DNA of 64,000 bases, from the NCBI GenBank assembly GCA_973895155.1, contig OZ316897.1, forward strand, positions 9,052,001 to 9,116,000. The letters run 5' to 3'. A program made the position numbers and the translations under genes. Shown one piece after another: positions 25,223 to 40,894 of the stretch. The notes under the pieces were generated by a model. The model made no database searches. It worked only from the letters and a program-made list of their open reading frames with translations, and was not told the DNA's origin. Position 1 is the stretch's first letter. Each line of letters begins with the position of its first letter. The stretch comes from Marsupella aquatica. Lineage: Eukaryota; Marchantiophyta.

Positions 25223-26066
25223 GTTCGCTGCTTTTGCTTCTCGTTGCAACCGTCTTTAATTTTTCCTCTGTTCTTCTCTTCTCCTCTGTTCTTCTCCTCT
25301 CCTCTCTGTTCTTCGCCATCTCCTCTGTTTGCAAAATTGGGGCTGGTCCTCCGCTGTCATCAACTCATCGTAATTGGCATTGTGGGCTGCCTCGGACTTG
25401 CCCCGAATTTCTCTCTCCACGTCGAATTCCGCACCAAACCCCCACCAATTTCCCATCTCGCCGCTCTCAGCGAGCCCTCCATCTTTCTCGTACTGTCTGC
25501 TCTCTGGCTCTGATGACTCGCTTTCTCTCGCGCCCTCTCTCGGATTACCTCGAATTCCGCCTTCACACCGACCAAATCTTTCTGTCGTCACCTTTCCTTC
25601 GGCAGCAGCTCTCATTCTGTTGAGGCGCGGTGAAAAGTGGTTGTCGAACGAAAAAAGCGTCTTGGGTGTCTTTCTCGTTCCGTAGTCTGTTCAAGTTCGA
25701 TCGTTTGTTCCTCGGAGTTCGTATCCGCATGTCTGTGCGGTGACTTGTGTGTGTTAGCGTTTTCTGCGGTGCTGCCATCATCGTCGTGTAGGGTAGTGAG
25801 TGAGATTGGGCTGGGAGAGCTTGTGATTCAATCAACTTGCGGAGCACTTCTGCTCCTGCAACGCCATTTTCCGTCTCCGTTCTACTCGGGAATCGAATGC
25901 GGAGCTCTGTGGCGAAGATTAGGAGTAGGGCCTTTTCTTACGTCTGGGATCTTCGGTAGCCTTCGGTTGTTGTTGAAACTGCGATCTTCGCTGCACGGAC
26001 TGTTCGGCAGCGCACTCGGGATTTTTCCCGTCAACTATCGGGGAGAACAAAAGGACGCGTGAAGCA
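25223..26066 (+). promoter_or_regulatory. Putative 5' leader of gene 2, CT-rich
   Basis: A pyrimidine-rich block (about 25255-25330, TCTTCTCCTC words) is followed by GC-rich sequence up to the ATG at 26067. Frames of more than 100 codons cross it on both strands but have no family match and are not spliced to anything recognisable, so I read it as a leader, possibly with upstream ATGs. The transcription start is unknown. Confidence 0.45.
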
Positions 26067-29000
26067 ATGTACGGAGGGGACGATTCCGGGGGTCATTACG
26101 CTAGTCGTCTTCCTAAACACCCCCGTCTGTCCAGGTACTTGTTGATTCTATATCAAAATTGCCGTTCAGCCTCTGAATGCTAATTGTCTGGCTGTTGTGG
26201 TTGTCATCCACCACCACGTTTCCTATTCGTTGCGAACGTAGAGAGATCTCAGTGGACCACTTGTTTCTTTTATGCAGCATGTCCAATTTGAGTCTTCGCA
26301 ATTGTTGAATTGGGGATTCGATTGTGATATCCAAGTTCTTAGTCTTGGTTACAATTGAGGTTGACTTAACACAGTCACTTTCAAGGGACGCGGGGATGCG
26401 GTTCATCTTGACGACTACCACTGTTATCCTGTTATCCAATCTTTGGTGTTTTTCCAGTCCGAAACGCACATATGTCAATCGTTGAAACATTATCCTAGAG
26501 TTGGGAACATGCTGAGCATAGAGCATATAGCAACTATGTCATCTATAATTGACACTGAGAAATCGTGTTTTGCCACGATGTTTATTGACCTTTCCTTTGT
26601 TTTGTACTGTGAATGCGGAACCTTCCTAACTCCAGTTCCGGGTAAGATACAAGCAGAATGTTCTTGGAAAAAAGGGGCTCATATCATGGGGCGACACATT
26701 TTAGGGGAAGGACAAAAATGACGAAGGCGATATCGTCAATTGTACACCGAGCGCCATGTGAACAAGTCGACTGAAATTGTTTTGGTCGCGTGTCCTTTGT
26801 ACTAGTCTTGGAGCCTTAAATGTACAGCCCGCTTAGTTATGATCTTGAAGGCTATATCCTTTCATTTGGCTCGAGTTAACTACCCAATCTTAACAAAGGA
26901 CTTCACATATTTGCAGAATGCAAGGGATTGCAGAGCAGATGAACGGGGATATGCACCGAGGTGGCAAACAACCCCGGCCATTGGAGGATGGAAACTGGAT
27001 TTGCGAGGACTCTAATTGTGCTAATGTGAACTATCCTCGCCGGACAGAGGTACCAACACTTCTTGATGATCTATGCTGTGATTCTCTTGAGACATCGGCA
27101 CTTGTCTCTGTAATCTGCTCTGCAGGGTCAGCCCACACTACAGCTCCTAGTGTTTTTAGGTGTTTTGTTGGATGCTGTATATTTTGTTTTGTGTCAGAGC
27201 TCTGCTTAAAACGGTATGGACAACGTAAGTGTTTTGTTACTTCGCAATGGTCTCAAATTTTCTCCGCTGCTTTGGTTCTGCTTTCTTTGTACAGTGCAAT
27301 AAATGTGGGAAGAGGCGAGGTCCCTTAGGAGATCAGGTGGTGAAAGCTTATATAGAAAGCATCAAAATTGCTCGCGGTGAAATGGTTCCTTCTCCACAGT
27401 TGGTAAGTACCTGCGGCCATGACAGTATAAGCCCGTGAGTGCCGTTTGGGAGCTTCTGCCAGTGTTTCATTGAGTCGTCCTGTAGTTCTGTGAAGGCGAT
27501 CTTGGTTTAAACTAAGTGTTTGCTACATCAGCAAACTCAAATGATAATCTCAGTTCGAATGCAATCAAGTCTTGTCGTCTGTGAGGCGAAAGGTAGCCCA
27601 CTGCTTGATTTCGCTGACATGGCCATGAAGCTGCTACTAAGAGCTAAATCAAGGATCTTGGGAAACACATAGGAAGACAGGGCCCTGGTGGTGTTGGGTG
27701 GGACTGCTGGTCATGGACGGTGGTGACAGTGGCAAGGTCAATATTGGGAGATTCATGTTCCTGGTTGGCTGGTGGTTTCTATTGTGGTGTAAAATATAGT
27801 GGGTGCTAGTGTGCATTCTGTGACAAGTGAACACCAGAGAAGTGCTTATCGTGAAAGCAGAAGTCCACTCTTGCTTACGTGTCTCCCTTGTGGGTATTCA
27901 TGTGACAAACTTTCAGGAAATTAGTTTCCTTTCTATCATTGGACTGCTTCAGTTTCTACTATAAAGGAAATTCCACTTTTTAAGGTGTTCTGTGTTGCTT
28001 CACCAGATCCACTGTCGAAAAGCTGTTGTAATAAAAAGTGTGAAAGCCTTGGATGATACTAAATGCTCAATCCAACTAAAGGGTATTTGCAACATAATAA
28101 TTAATAAAATTTGAGGTCTTGTGAAGGTCTGCAAATGGAAATGCTGACTGGCTGGGCTGGGGCTGGGAGGGGTTCCTCCCTATCCCACACAAACGCCTTC
28201 CTGTCTATATCATTTTCCTTGCGTTTTGTACCGAGTATAGCAGGTTTCAGTGGGCCCTGAGCGATTGGGTATGGCCCGAGGTATGATGCCACATAACGGT
28301 TCTGATGTCTCACCACAGCAGCAGGGGATTTCGATATCTCCTGGGTCATCAAACCTTGTAGGCGAGCTTGAGCCTTGGATGGGTGGCGGGTATGAGCAGC
28401 CAATTCCGTCGTTCGCCTCTCAGTATGTGACAGGAGATGGGGGATTGTCAGGCCGCAGGTCTACCCTGAGGTATGTGTGCAGCCTTTTAATGTCAACGCC
28501 ATCCCTTAACTTATCCTCTCAGATTATTGTATGCCCTTCCGGTGAATATGGTTGTCAGGTCCCTTCTTTGGAGAAGTTGGGTTCTTGAAGTATTTAGTTA
28601 TCCACCAACTGAAACTTGTGAGGTCGAGCACTTCTTGGTACAAGGTTCACGCACCACATTGTAAGGCTTGTCCCATGGTAAGAGTTTTCTGAGGCAGGTT
28701 GAGAAGGAGCAACAGATCTGGTCCAGTCTGTCACAGGAATCAAAATTCTTACCAAAGTCGTCTCAGGTTTCTCTTTGCCAGCTTTTTGGTCAGTGAAGGT
28801 TGGGTGGCAGTTTAGGAAAAGGTGGTAGGGTGGGCAATTACTAAATTGAAGGTAACCCACGAGCTGTTTGCAGTGAGTATCATGAGCAATCATGGGTAAG
28901 TACACAGTAGTAAGGAATAGACATATCACGAGTGACACTCTGTTATTTAATAAGACTTGTATTGACATTTCTAACTGCAAGGTGTCACCAAAGTTTCGTG

Positions 29001-30324
29001 CTGCCATAGTATTTGGTTTGAAACTATCCTGCTCTCACAGGCACGTCCTTGGTAAGGGAGTTGGTGTAGGTATACCAAAGTTCAAGCAGGCCTGACCAGG
29101 TTTGGGTCATGTGTTGGTTGTTGGTCTGATGAGCGGGTGGGTGCAGTGCTGCAACTGAAGGAAAGCGCCTTGCGGAGCAACTAGTGGCCTCTTTTGCGGC
29201 ATCGTCTGATCCGGTTGGAGATGCTGGGGAGTGTCTGGCTTCAGCTGCTCTTTGGCTACAAACAATGAAATCTCGTATGCAGGCGGGAGACTCGTTTGGG
29301 TTGTCTACATCATCTCCAATACCTGGCACTTCTAGCCCAATGGTTCTTGGAGGACCTCTTCTAGGGACGAATGGAAATGTTCCAATGTTATCACAATCAC
29401 CGTTGAGTACAGGTTCAAGCATAGGGGGTTCTAGTGCTGGTCTAGGTAACCTGGTAATCAACTCTGGTGCTTCAGGATTGAGTGGGTCAATGATGGGTAA
29501 CCACTTACCACGTGTGAACCCTCCAAGTGTTGGGGTCTCTCCAGGCGCCAGAGCATTGTTACCTCGCACATTACGTTTCGAAGATTACAAAGAGCGGCCC
29601 AGTGACTACTTGCGGGTGCGTATACTCGTATAGAAAGCATACACGCAACTGCCTTTACTCTAGATGGCCTTAGTGAAGTCGCGGATTGGATAAAGAGTGA
29701 TGAGTCTGGTGGAATTCATAGCTCGACTGACTTGGTAGCTGTTTATATATGTGAACCAATTAGCTATCAAATTGAAGATACTCAGATACCTTGTGAAGGA
29801 ACATTACCAAAATCAAGAGTTCATGAAGAAGTATATAGAATACCTCGTCTGCTATGATGGCCGGTCCATGTGTCAATATGGTTGCTGCTTTCGTATAGCG
29901 TAAAACAAGCTTACCCGGGTGCAATTTAGCAGGAATTTGGTGACCCAGCTGCAGTGTCGGCAACTGCTCTGGGTGGAGGTCATAGGCCGGAGCCAGGAGT
30001 ATTTGGAAACTGGGAATGTGAAGAATGCCAGAATGTCAATTTTCCAAGAAGGTAAACCTAGTTTCGAGTTGTGCTTGCCTGATCTAGTGAAAACATGTTT
30101 TTGTCTCCTCAGGAGCATGGATTAGGAAAATGAGTATCATCAAAGAATGAGAAGCATCTGCAGACCAGACCATCGACTGACGTTGCGAGTGGTTTGCTTG
30201 CACATTTTGGGTCGTGTGGAACAGGACTAACTGCTTCCAATGTCACAAACGACGGGGTTCAAAAGGTGAAGAGATAGTGCGGAAGTACGTTCGGGGATTG
30301 ATTGAAGAGGCAAACCCATCTTGA
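26067..30324 (+). CDS. RanBP2-type zinc-finger protein, two fingers
   Basis: Seven exons: 26067-26134, 26917-27049, 27295-27402, 28244-28470, 29147-29615, 29933-30051, 30225-30324. All introns are GT-AG with consistent phase; the product is 407 residues. Finger 1 (about 48-76) reads 'GNWICEDSNCANVNYPRRTE' then C68/C71, with ligands C52, C57, C68, C71 (C-x4-C-x10-C-x2-C). Finger 2 (360-386) has C364, C367, C378, C381 (C-x2-C-x10-C-x2-C). Both fingers are split by an intron just around the RRT. The 280-residue linker is rich in Ser, Gly, Pro and Met. RanBP2-type fingers bind single-stranded RNA or ubiquitin; the N-x-N-x-x-R-R pattern fits the RNA-binding group (family knowledge), so an RNA-related role is inferred. 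No signal peptide is seen. Confidence 0.9.
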
Positions 30325-31900
30325 GCAGTTATTGTTTGCAGACTTGCGGTGCCCTGGATATGGAAATTTTGTTCTTTGTTCTTCGGGATATCATGTTGAT
30401 ACGCTGATTGGTAAAGAGAGAAGTACGTGTTAATCTTTTGTAAATCTGGGGTTTTCCCCACTGTTTCACATAATGTGCAAAGCTTGATTGTAGATTTCGC
30501 TGGGGTCTGTAACGAAAGGCAACATGAGAACGATGGAGAGAAAGGAAGGTGGGGTTGGAGTGGGAGTAGGGTGGTGCAGGGTGGCACGGATTCTCTCTTT
30601 TATCAGAATTCTATCATTTGCTACAATAGATAGCGGCTGTAAGCAACTCAACTGTTGTGGGACCAAGATTGTCCTGTGGAGATTTGCTATCCTGAGGATG
30701 AAGGTCATCTGCGGATCCCCACTTGGCCTCCAATACGATTGCGTCAGGGCCCTAAAGGCTTTCAAGCCAAGGCCCTCACAGCTGCCTAGGCAAGTTCCAG
30801 CACTGTTTTGGCTGGCAAGTCTGAAACTGAGATTGAAATTCACTTTCCCGATTTTGAGGATGGCTGTATCTGAACAAAGCTTTTAAGAAAAGCGAAGCTG
30901 TTCAGAGTTATCATGACCACAAGGAGTGCATGTCAAAGCTGTTCAGAAGCATCATGACTTCCAGGAGTACATGTCAGAGTTCTGAGGAGCACTTATTGTA
31001 CAACATGACTGTTTGATTGTTCGAGGCCAGCCAAACATCGAGGAAAACGGGTTGAGGGATATAAGAGTAGCTAGATGCAGGACACTGGGAAGAGATTCTG
31101 ACAATATTTGTATTTGGTAATGCGAGTTATGGAACGACAGAAAGAGAATGTCATGTAGACCATCACTAACCGAAGATAGACTTTTCTATTTTGAAAAGAT
31201 TGTGAAGAATGATCTTCCCTTCCATAAAGTTGAGGACTGCAAGACACCTAGCAAAACCCTGAACGATATTTCTTTCATCCTGAGGGTGAGACATGATCTT
31301 GAAAAAAAGGAATGACATTCAAGCCATATGTCCGAACTGCGTTCCACTTTTCCATGAGTTACCAGAAGGTGATCATTGTTGGTCCAATTTGCACTGGTCC
31401 CAAAGTAGTGCAATGTTAGGAATAGAGGTGTTCCTTTACTGTATCTAGGAATGGATCTTTGAGAGAAGACCCCACGAGATCTTAGAAGATTGTATATGCA
31501 TTTAGACAGATCTAAAGTTGGCTCAAGTGGTCATCATTCTCGACAGCTGGGGCAGAATGAATGCTTACGTAGACAATGAACGACAGATGGGGAATGTTTT
31601 GTTTCTGGTGCCGTACCGGATTTTGCTCAATGAGTACGATTGCTTGATTCCCTTCCTGAGTAAAGTTGCTCGACGTGGTTTCACCAGAATCTCATCGTGA
31701 TCAATTGTGTATCACGTTAGCAGAGGTGGATCGGTTGGCCACACGAAAACAATTGGGATGCTTCATGACTCTTTCCCCGTTCCTGTGCCTGATTGAATAC
31801 AATTTACTGCAATCGACTCCCATGGGGGAGTGAATACAGTTTTCCTATGGGCCCACATCTTCATTTTATTGCGTGGACACTACTACAGAGATATCCCTCA
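30325..31900. other. Downstream of gene 2; possible decayed coding fragment
   Basis: Immediately downstream is likely 3' UTR. Around 30650-30870 one plus frame reads like protein ('CPVEICYPEDEGHLRIPTWP', then 'SETEIEIHFPDFEDG') but has an internal TAG. Near 31320 another short stretch reads 'CPNCVPLFHELPEGDHCW'. Neither is recognised and neither has clear splice partners. They may be remnants of a gene or chance. Confidence 0.3.
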
Positions 31901-31904
31901 CGTC

Positions 31905-32145
31905 ACTAACTTTTACTCGGGCAGAGGGTTAGCTTTTACTCGGGCAGAGGGTTAGTTTTAGGACATCTAGTCCAATCCCTCTTGGGAGCCCTCCCTTTTG
32001 GTTTACCGAGTAGCTCTACCAAGCTTTTTATGGTTTTAGGACATCTAGTCAAATCCCTCTTGGGAGCCCTCCTTTTTGGTTTACCGGGTAGCTCTACCAA
32101 GCTTTTCAGTTTTCTTTTCAGGGTAGCTCTACCAAGCTTTTCAGT
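31905..32145. repeat. Nested short tandem repeats
   Basis: A 21-bp unit ('TTTTACTCGGGCAGAGGGTTA') occurs twice (about 31911-31952). Then an ~80-bp unit occurs twice, holding 'TTTTAGGACATCTAGTC', 'AATCCCTCTTGGGAGCCCTC', 'TTTTGGTTTACCG' and 'GTAGCTCTACCAAGCTTTT'. A third partial copy of its end lies at 32120-32144. Confidence 0.85.
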
Positions 32146-32925
32146 TTGTGGTGCATGAGGGCTTTAGTTCTTTTGCTATTGGGTCTTTTTTGGCTCTTGG
32201 GTTTTTTCTTGTTCTTTTCTTTGTTTTCCTCCTTTATTGGGGTTTTCCCTTTGGGATCCTGTATCCCGGAGAGGGGCTCTTTCTCCTTTTGCACCAATTT
32301 AGATACTTTTGAACCACAAGTACCATTTGAACTATTTTCTTCTTTCGTGATAAGTCACTAAATGTACCAGGGGGCTGTTGCATTTAGGGACTCTAGAAGA
32401 TTTCTCTCCCTGCTACTCTCATGTTGGCCCTAGGTTGATACCTCTTTCTGATCCTCATATCTGCTTACTCCTAAGCAATACCAGGCCTTTCAGTTGTTTT
32501 GGGGCCTCTAGACAAATTACTCAGTAAATGTAAAGAATGTTCCCAAGTATTTTGATGTGAACAGTGACTTTTCAATCTGTAAATTATTTTTTAAATCATA
32601 AAACTAAATAGAGAATGACATTTTGACATTGCACTATTTATGGAATAAACTGGTCCTAAGCAAACCAGGATTGCACCACAGTACAAGTGCCTATGGCACA
32701 TAACCACATCTAACCAGTCTGAGACTATTTGGAGCAAAACCCATATTGCATGTAGAAGCAAAATGGGTTTTTCTTCTTTCATAGTAATTTCCTAGAAGTT
32801 ACTACAACAAGTGCCTCTGGAGCATAGCACATGTAACCCGCGTGCGGAATGCAGAGCACTCAATGGCTTGGACTGCTTGACGTAGACTTTTCCTGTCATT
32901 GCACAAGGGATTATGAGGGTGGCTT
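32146..32925. other. Intergenic, T-rich
   Basis: T-rich sequence without a supported gene. The 71-codon plus frame at 32146 is phenylalanine/leucine-rich only because of the base composition. Confidence 0.4.
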
Positions 32926-32929
32926 TACA

Positions 32930-33245
32930 GGAAGTTGGGGGCACTTGTGACTTTGTTCTACCAAAACAAACTTCTTATTCTAAAGATAGACTTCAACCAA
33001 ATATATTTTGAAATGAAATTTAGTAAATGAAAACCCCTTCCATGAAAGGAGTGAAAGTTTGCAAATGTTTGGACTACACTTGGAAGTGGTCTAAAATTCT
33101 AGAGGAAAAAGAACTTCACATCAGCATTTCCTTGGGCCCACTTCTTGCCATTTAGTATCCATACACACTATACCTGAATGGGCCCTAGAGTTCTTGTAAA
33201 GCGAAGTGCAGTCGTTCCCATTTATTATACAGTGCAGATTTTTAT
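32930..33245 (+). repeat. Dispersed repeat family R2, copy 1
   Basis: Collinear with 55165-55600: 'GGCACTTGTGACTTT', 'GATAGACT', 'GAAAT(A)AAGTT' or similar, 'GTGGTCTAAAATTCTAGA', 'CACATCA(G/A)CATTT', 'TTGGGC', 'ATTTGAATGGG' or 'CTGAATGGG', 'GAGTTCTTGTAAAG'. Same strand as the other copy, about 22 kb apart. No coding capacity. Confidence 0.7.
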
Positions 33246-34800
33246 TTGAAAGGAAATAAAAGGAAGCAATGGGCCCCTGATGCCTTCTAAAGCCACCCTA
33301 AAGCTCTCCTTATCAGGAGACAACCAATCACAGTCGACGAACATGATTGACACTGACTCCCCTTTTGTCTGTTTCTGGGAGAATGCCACTCATCATTCAG
33401 GAAAAGGGGGTCTGGAAATCTAGGCATCCCTACTTCATGAGTAAACAACAGTTTGACTTAGGAGAGCTAGGTCTGCTCTCAACAATGTGATTCTAGTAGG
33501 GAGTCTCCAAGCTTCAGAGACGGATTTTGGCCAATAACAAGTGATCATCACTTTTTTCACACGGTTATTGAAAGGCCTTTTTGTGTTTTGTTTTCACTAG
33601 CCTATATAATGACTTATAGTCATGGCATATGACCAATCTTTAAGGCAAAAAGTTATGGATCATGGGTTTGGTGTCCATTATTTTGTAACCTCAACCACTA
33701 AATTAAGGTCCATCAAATAGTGAGATTTGAGACCCTCTAGAGTTGATGTGCATTGACGTTAGCTAGGGCTTCCCTGTAACATCTAGGGAACCCCACTAAC
33801 TTATGTTCCTGTGGGCACTAAGAAAACGTGAAGAGATGCTAGCATACAAACAAATGTTTCTGGGAGAACAAACACCAAACTCAAAGGAGGAGGGCTCTTT
33901 GTGTCTAATTTGAAGAAAATTTGTGAGCTTGTCTGGATGCTTATACCTGTGACGCCTAACACCCTGACACCCAAAGAATCTCGTCTGCTATGTGGACATG
34001 GCAGACTGCTCTCCCAAAACTCATGATTGCAATCTAGAGAAAGGATCCACAAATTAGCAAAGATTTTTGACTGGGTAGAACATGTCACAAAATATGAAAT
34101 ACTGAAACCTAGACTGCAATTTGGATATGTTACGGGCTTGCACCACAAAATTTGAAATTCTGAAGTATCTACAACTATAATAAAGAAGCCCCGACAAATG
34201 TAGTCAATCATCCCTTTACAAACTCAGATTTGGTGGGAACAAAGCCTGACCATTGGATTTATGTTAGGTTTAATTCTAGCCTTTGATCAGCCAGAACTAA
34301 GTGTCCACCAAAGCAAATAGGACCTTAGGGTAAGTAGGTGGTAATAATTATGAGCAGAGACCTAAGGGGTACAAGTTAAGTACACCAAAACTTTTTGGTA
34401 CACATGCGTATATTTAGTAGAGGTACTCAATCATTACATGTTAAAAGCCTATGTATTAAAATGAAATAGATGTAGAATTAGGAATATGAAATAAACTAAA
34501 ATGGGTGTATGAAATTGTGAAGAATATAAATTGTAAAGAATATATTTTTTAATGGGCGCGAACTTAAGTAGTTTTTTTCTTCAAAAAGCAAAAAACTAAT
34601 TATTTGAGGCCAAAACAAACTCATGGAAAAGTGGGAAACCAATCTTGATCCCTCATCTAAATTTATTTTTTTGGATTTCGTCAGATTTATCCATGAACCT
34701 CATTTAGAACAAACCCTTGCCCTTTAGCCTGCCCACAACTGCCTCATAAAAACATAATTAAACTCTATGATGTGGTGGCAAAGAGTTGTAGCCACTATCT
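33246..34800. other. Intergenic, nothing recognised
   Basis: AT-rich. The 136-codon minus frame at 33801-34211 has no recognisable motif, no start context and no splice partner. Confidence 0.4.
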
Positions 34801-34804
34801 CGGG

Positions 34805-35394
34805 TCTCTAATTTTTATGTGCAACGCACAGGTTATTGAACACGACCACAACAAGTATATAGTCATTCAGATCACACATAACATATGCCTCGCCACTACA
34901 CCGCAGAGAGTATTTGTTTTTGCCTTGCCTTGACATAACTTTCTAATCTTTACATATTTATTTCTACTGAACATCTTTATCTTGTCTTGATATATTTTTC
35001 TCAAATTGACATCTGTATCTGACCACAACATTTTTTCTCACCCTCTATATCTTTTCTTTCCTTTAGATCTTTTCTCACCTGGCTTGACATTGTTTCCTCG
35101 CCTCAAAATCTTTTTTTCTCCAATCTTGCCATCTTTTTATCACCTTCAGATCTTTTCCTCATCTTTGACATTTTTTCTCTCCTTGAGATCTTTCCTTCAT
35201 CTTTACATCTCTTTGTCACCTCGCCATCTTCTCTGTCCTTGAATTTTTTTTCTCACCCTGACTTCTTTCTCTCACCTCATTTTTTTTCTCATCAATATCT
35301 TTTTCCTTGCTTTTTTCACCTTGATATCTTTTCCTCATGTTGACATCTTTTCTTGCCTCAACATCTTTTATGCAATGCACAGGCATCAAGCTAG
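34805..35394 (+). mobile_element. Candidate non-autonomous Helitron-like element
   Basis: The left edge begins TCTCTAATTTTTATG followed by 'TGCAACGCACAGGTTATTG'. The right edge has 'TGCAATGCACAGGCATCAAG' then CTAG followed by T. The interior (34990-35370) is a pyrimidine-rich array of 'GACATCTTTT'-like units, the opposite strand of the 'GAGAAAAGATG' units at 1925-2385. TC at one end, CTAG|T at the other and no terminal inverted repeats or target-site duplication are Helitron traits, but the base before TC is G and not the usual A, and no Rep/helicase frame is present. Placement is tentative. Confidence 0.4.
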
Positions 35395-36055
35395 TCTACT
35401 ATAAGTCACTTTAGTTGGTGGAGGGCTCTAGCTCAAACTCTCTGGCTCAGTCATCCTGGTTTTTTTACCCTTTACCAGGTCTTTAACATTTGGGATGTGT
35501 TTCCGGGTTGAGAGTCTATTGTTTTATGGAAATGTAATATACTCTAATTCACTATTGAGTCTTTCGATTCATAACCTACTCCATAAAGTGAAGTCATAGG
35601 CCATATTTTCTTGGATAATAATTATTTTCTATATGTAGATTATGCTTGTGAGTAGGGTGACATGCATGCCGAATCTGGGAACACAGAGCCCAACCTCTGC
35701 ATATTCAAGCTAGTTTCCAGAATTGCAAGTTCTACTTGGTTCTCCTCGGTCACCAAATCCTTTCCCCAAAATTCACAAAGTTTTTTAGAGTTGGGGTGTT
35801 TTACTAGTAAACCCCAAGGAAAAGGGGGGCACCCCAAAAGTTTCTTGCCCTGGACACACCTATTCTCTGAAAGAATTCAAGTTTTCATCATTTTACTCAC
35901 CTATTGGTCATGAGTGTTTATTTTCTCTGTCAATGAGTTTTTCTTTGTAAAAGAATTAAAAATGAAAGAGTGCAATATATGGAAATCCCTCACAAATGGG
36001 ATGAACTGGGGTGTCAATTCACACCCCATTCCACACTTCAGGGAAGAAGCATCGA
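35395..36055. other. Intergenic, nothing recognised
   Basis: No coding or repeat evidence apart from the borders of the neighbouring elements. Confidence 0.4.
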
Positions 36056-36059
36056 GTGT

Positions 36060-36445
36060 GCACTAAACTGGGGTTTGCACTATGTGATAAGTGCAAACCC
36101 ATAGAATTGTGCATTTATCAATAAGAGTGCACCCTCGTGAGCAGTGTCATGACTTACAACCCAAATTGTGCATCCCTCCCCTAAATATGGCATTCTACCT
36201 CATAAGGACCTTTTTTGTCTACTACAAAGGGCAAGAATGTATCAGTAAATGCAATTTGATGGGCTTATGCGCTTACCCATAAGTTTAAATAAAATTATCA
36301 CAGGTTTGCATTTATAAAGTTGTCATTTAGCAAAGATATTCCAGGCCTGCATGAATTTACAAAAGGTGAATTAAAAACAGGGAAAGAACAGGACGCCTTG
36401 CAGTTAGTCAAGTTTTGCACTTATGTAATTTGCACTTATAGAGAG
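36060..36445 (+). repeat. Dispersed repeat family R1, copy upstream of gene 3
   Basis: Collinear with 24180-24570: 'TGATAAGTGCAAACCCA', 'GCATTTATCA', 'CCCTAAAT', 'CAGTAAATGCAATTTGATGGG'-like word, 'AAAAGGTG', 'GGAAAGAACA', 'GCCTTGCAGTTA', 'TTTTGCACTTATG' and 'TTTGCACTTATAGAGAG'. It ends about 30 bp before the tandem promoter array of the protease gene. Confidence 0.75.
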
Positions 36446-36470
36446 CTTACTGTACACTACGTTAACCCAC

Positions 36471-36930
36471 CGTGTTACGTTACCTTACTGTAGGCCCCCG
36501 CGTCAGCAGAGCTCCACTGACGTGTAAGTAATAACTGTAAGGGTGTAGTCATCCGTGCCATTGTAGTCTTACGTTACCTTACTCTTTGCCTGGTGTCAGC
36601 AGAGCTCCGCTGACGTGTAAATAATGATTGTAGGAGTGCAGTCATCGGTGCGGCCGTCGTGTTACGTTACCTTACTATTTGCCCCGTATCACCGGAGCTC
36701 CACTGACATGTAAGTAATGAGTGCAGGAGTTGTGGTAGTCGGTGCGATCGTCGTGTTACGTTACCTTACTATTTCCCAGTGTCAGCGGAGCTCCGCTGAC
36801 GTGTAAGTAATGAGTGTAGTAGTCGATGCGATCGTCGTGTTACGTTACCTTACTCTTGCCCAGTGTCAGTGGAGCTCCGCTGACGTGTAAGTAATGAGTG
36901 TAGGAGTGTAGTCGTTGGGTGCGATTGTGC
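36471..36930 (+). promoter_or_regulatory. Five-copy tandem array with palindrome and TGACGTG motif
   Basis: Five ~83-95-bp units (near 36471, 36570, 36657, 36752, 36836). Each starts with 'GTTACGTTACCTTACT', then a palindrome-like core, then 'TGACGTGTAAGTAA' or a variant. In copy 4 the core 'TCAGCGGAGCTCCGCTGA' (36782-36799) is a perfect 18-bp inverted repeat; copies 2 and 5 differ at one base, and copies 1 and 3 at two or more. TGACG and ACGTG are known binding cores of plant bZIP factors (TGA and ABF/G-box types). Copy 3 has TGACATG, a broken core. The array lies 234-693 bp upstream of the protease ATG, in the expected promoter position. Confidence 0.75.
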
Positions 36931-37163
36931 AGTGTGGGAGACGACACGGGTCCATCCGTTCGAGCCCCTCGTCTCCTGCATCGAATGCGGTTTCTGGGTC
37001 TTCGGAATCACGCCATCGATTTCTTCAGTCACCGATCGCTTCTCAAGGTTTGCTCACTCCATCACCAGAATTTCTGGCTCTCAAAGCTTCAATTTGTCAC
37101 ACTGTCTGTCTCTTCATAATCGGTCAGTGACATTGGAGAGAGAGAGAACCTCGGATTGCGAAC

Positions 37164-40894
<3,731 letters not shown>

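Noticed and set aside
25637-26062. 141-codon plus frame just before gene 2
   Set aside because: It lies in a different frame from the gene 2 start, ends five bases before it and has no conserved motif. Best read as leader sequence with an upstream frame.
31905-32400. Possible LTR or primer-binding region suggested by nested repeats and a T-rich tract
   Set aside because: No paired LTR, TG...CA ends, polypurine tract or pol/gag frame could be found nearby.
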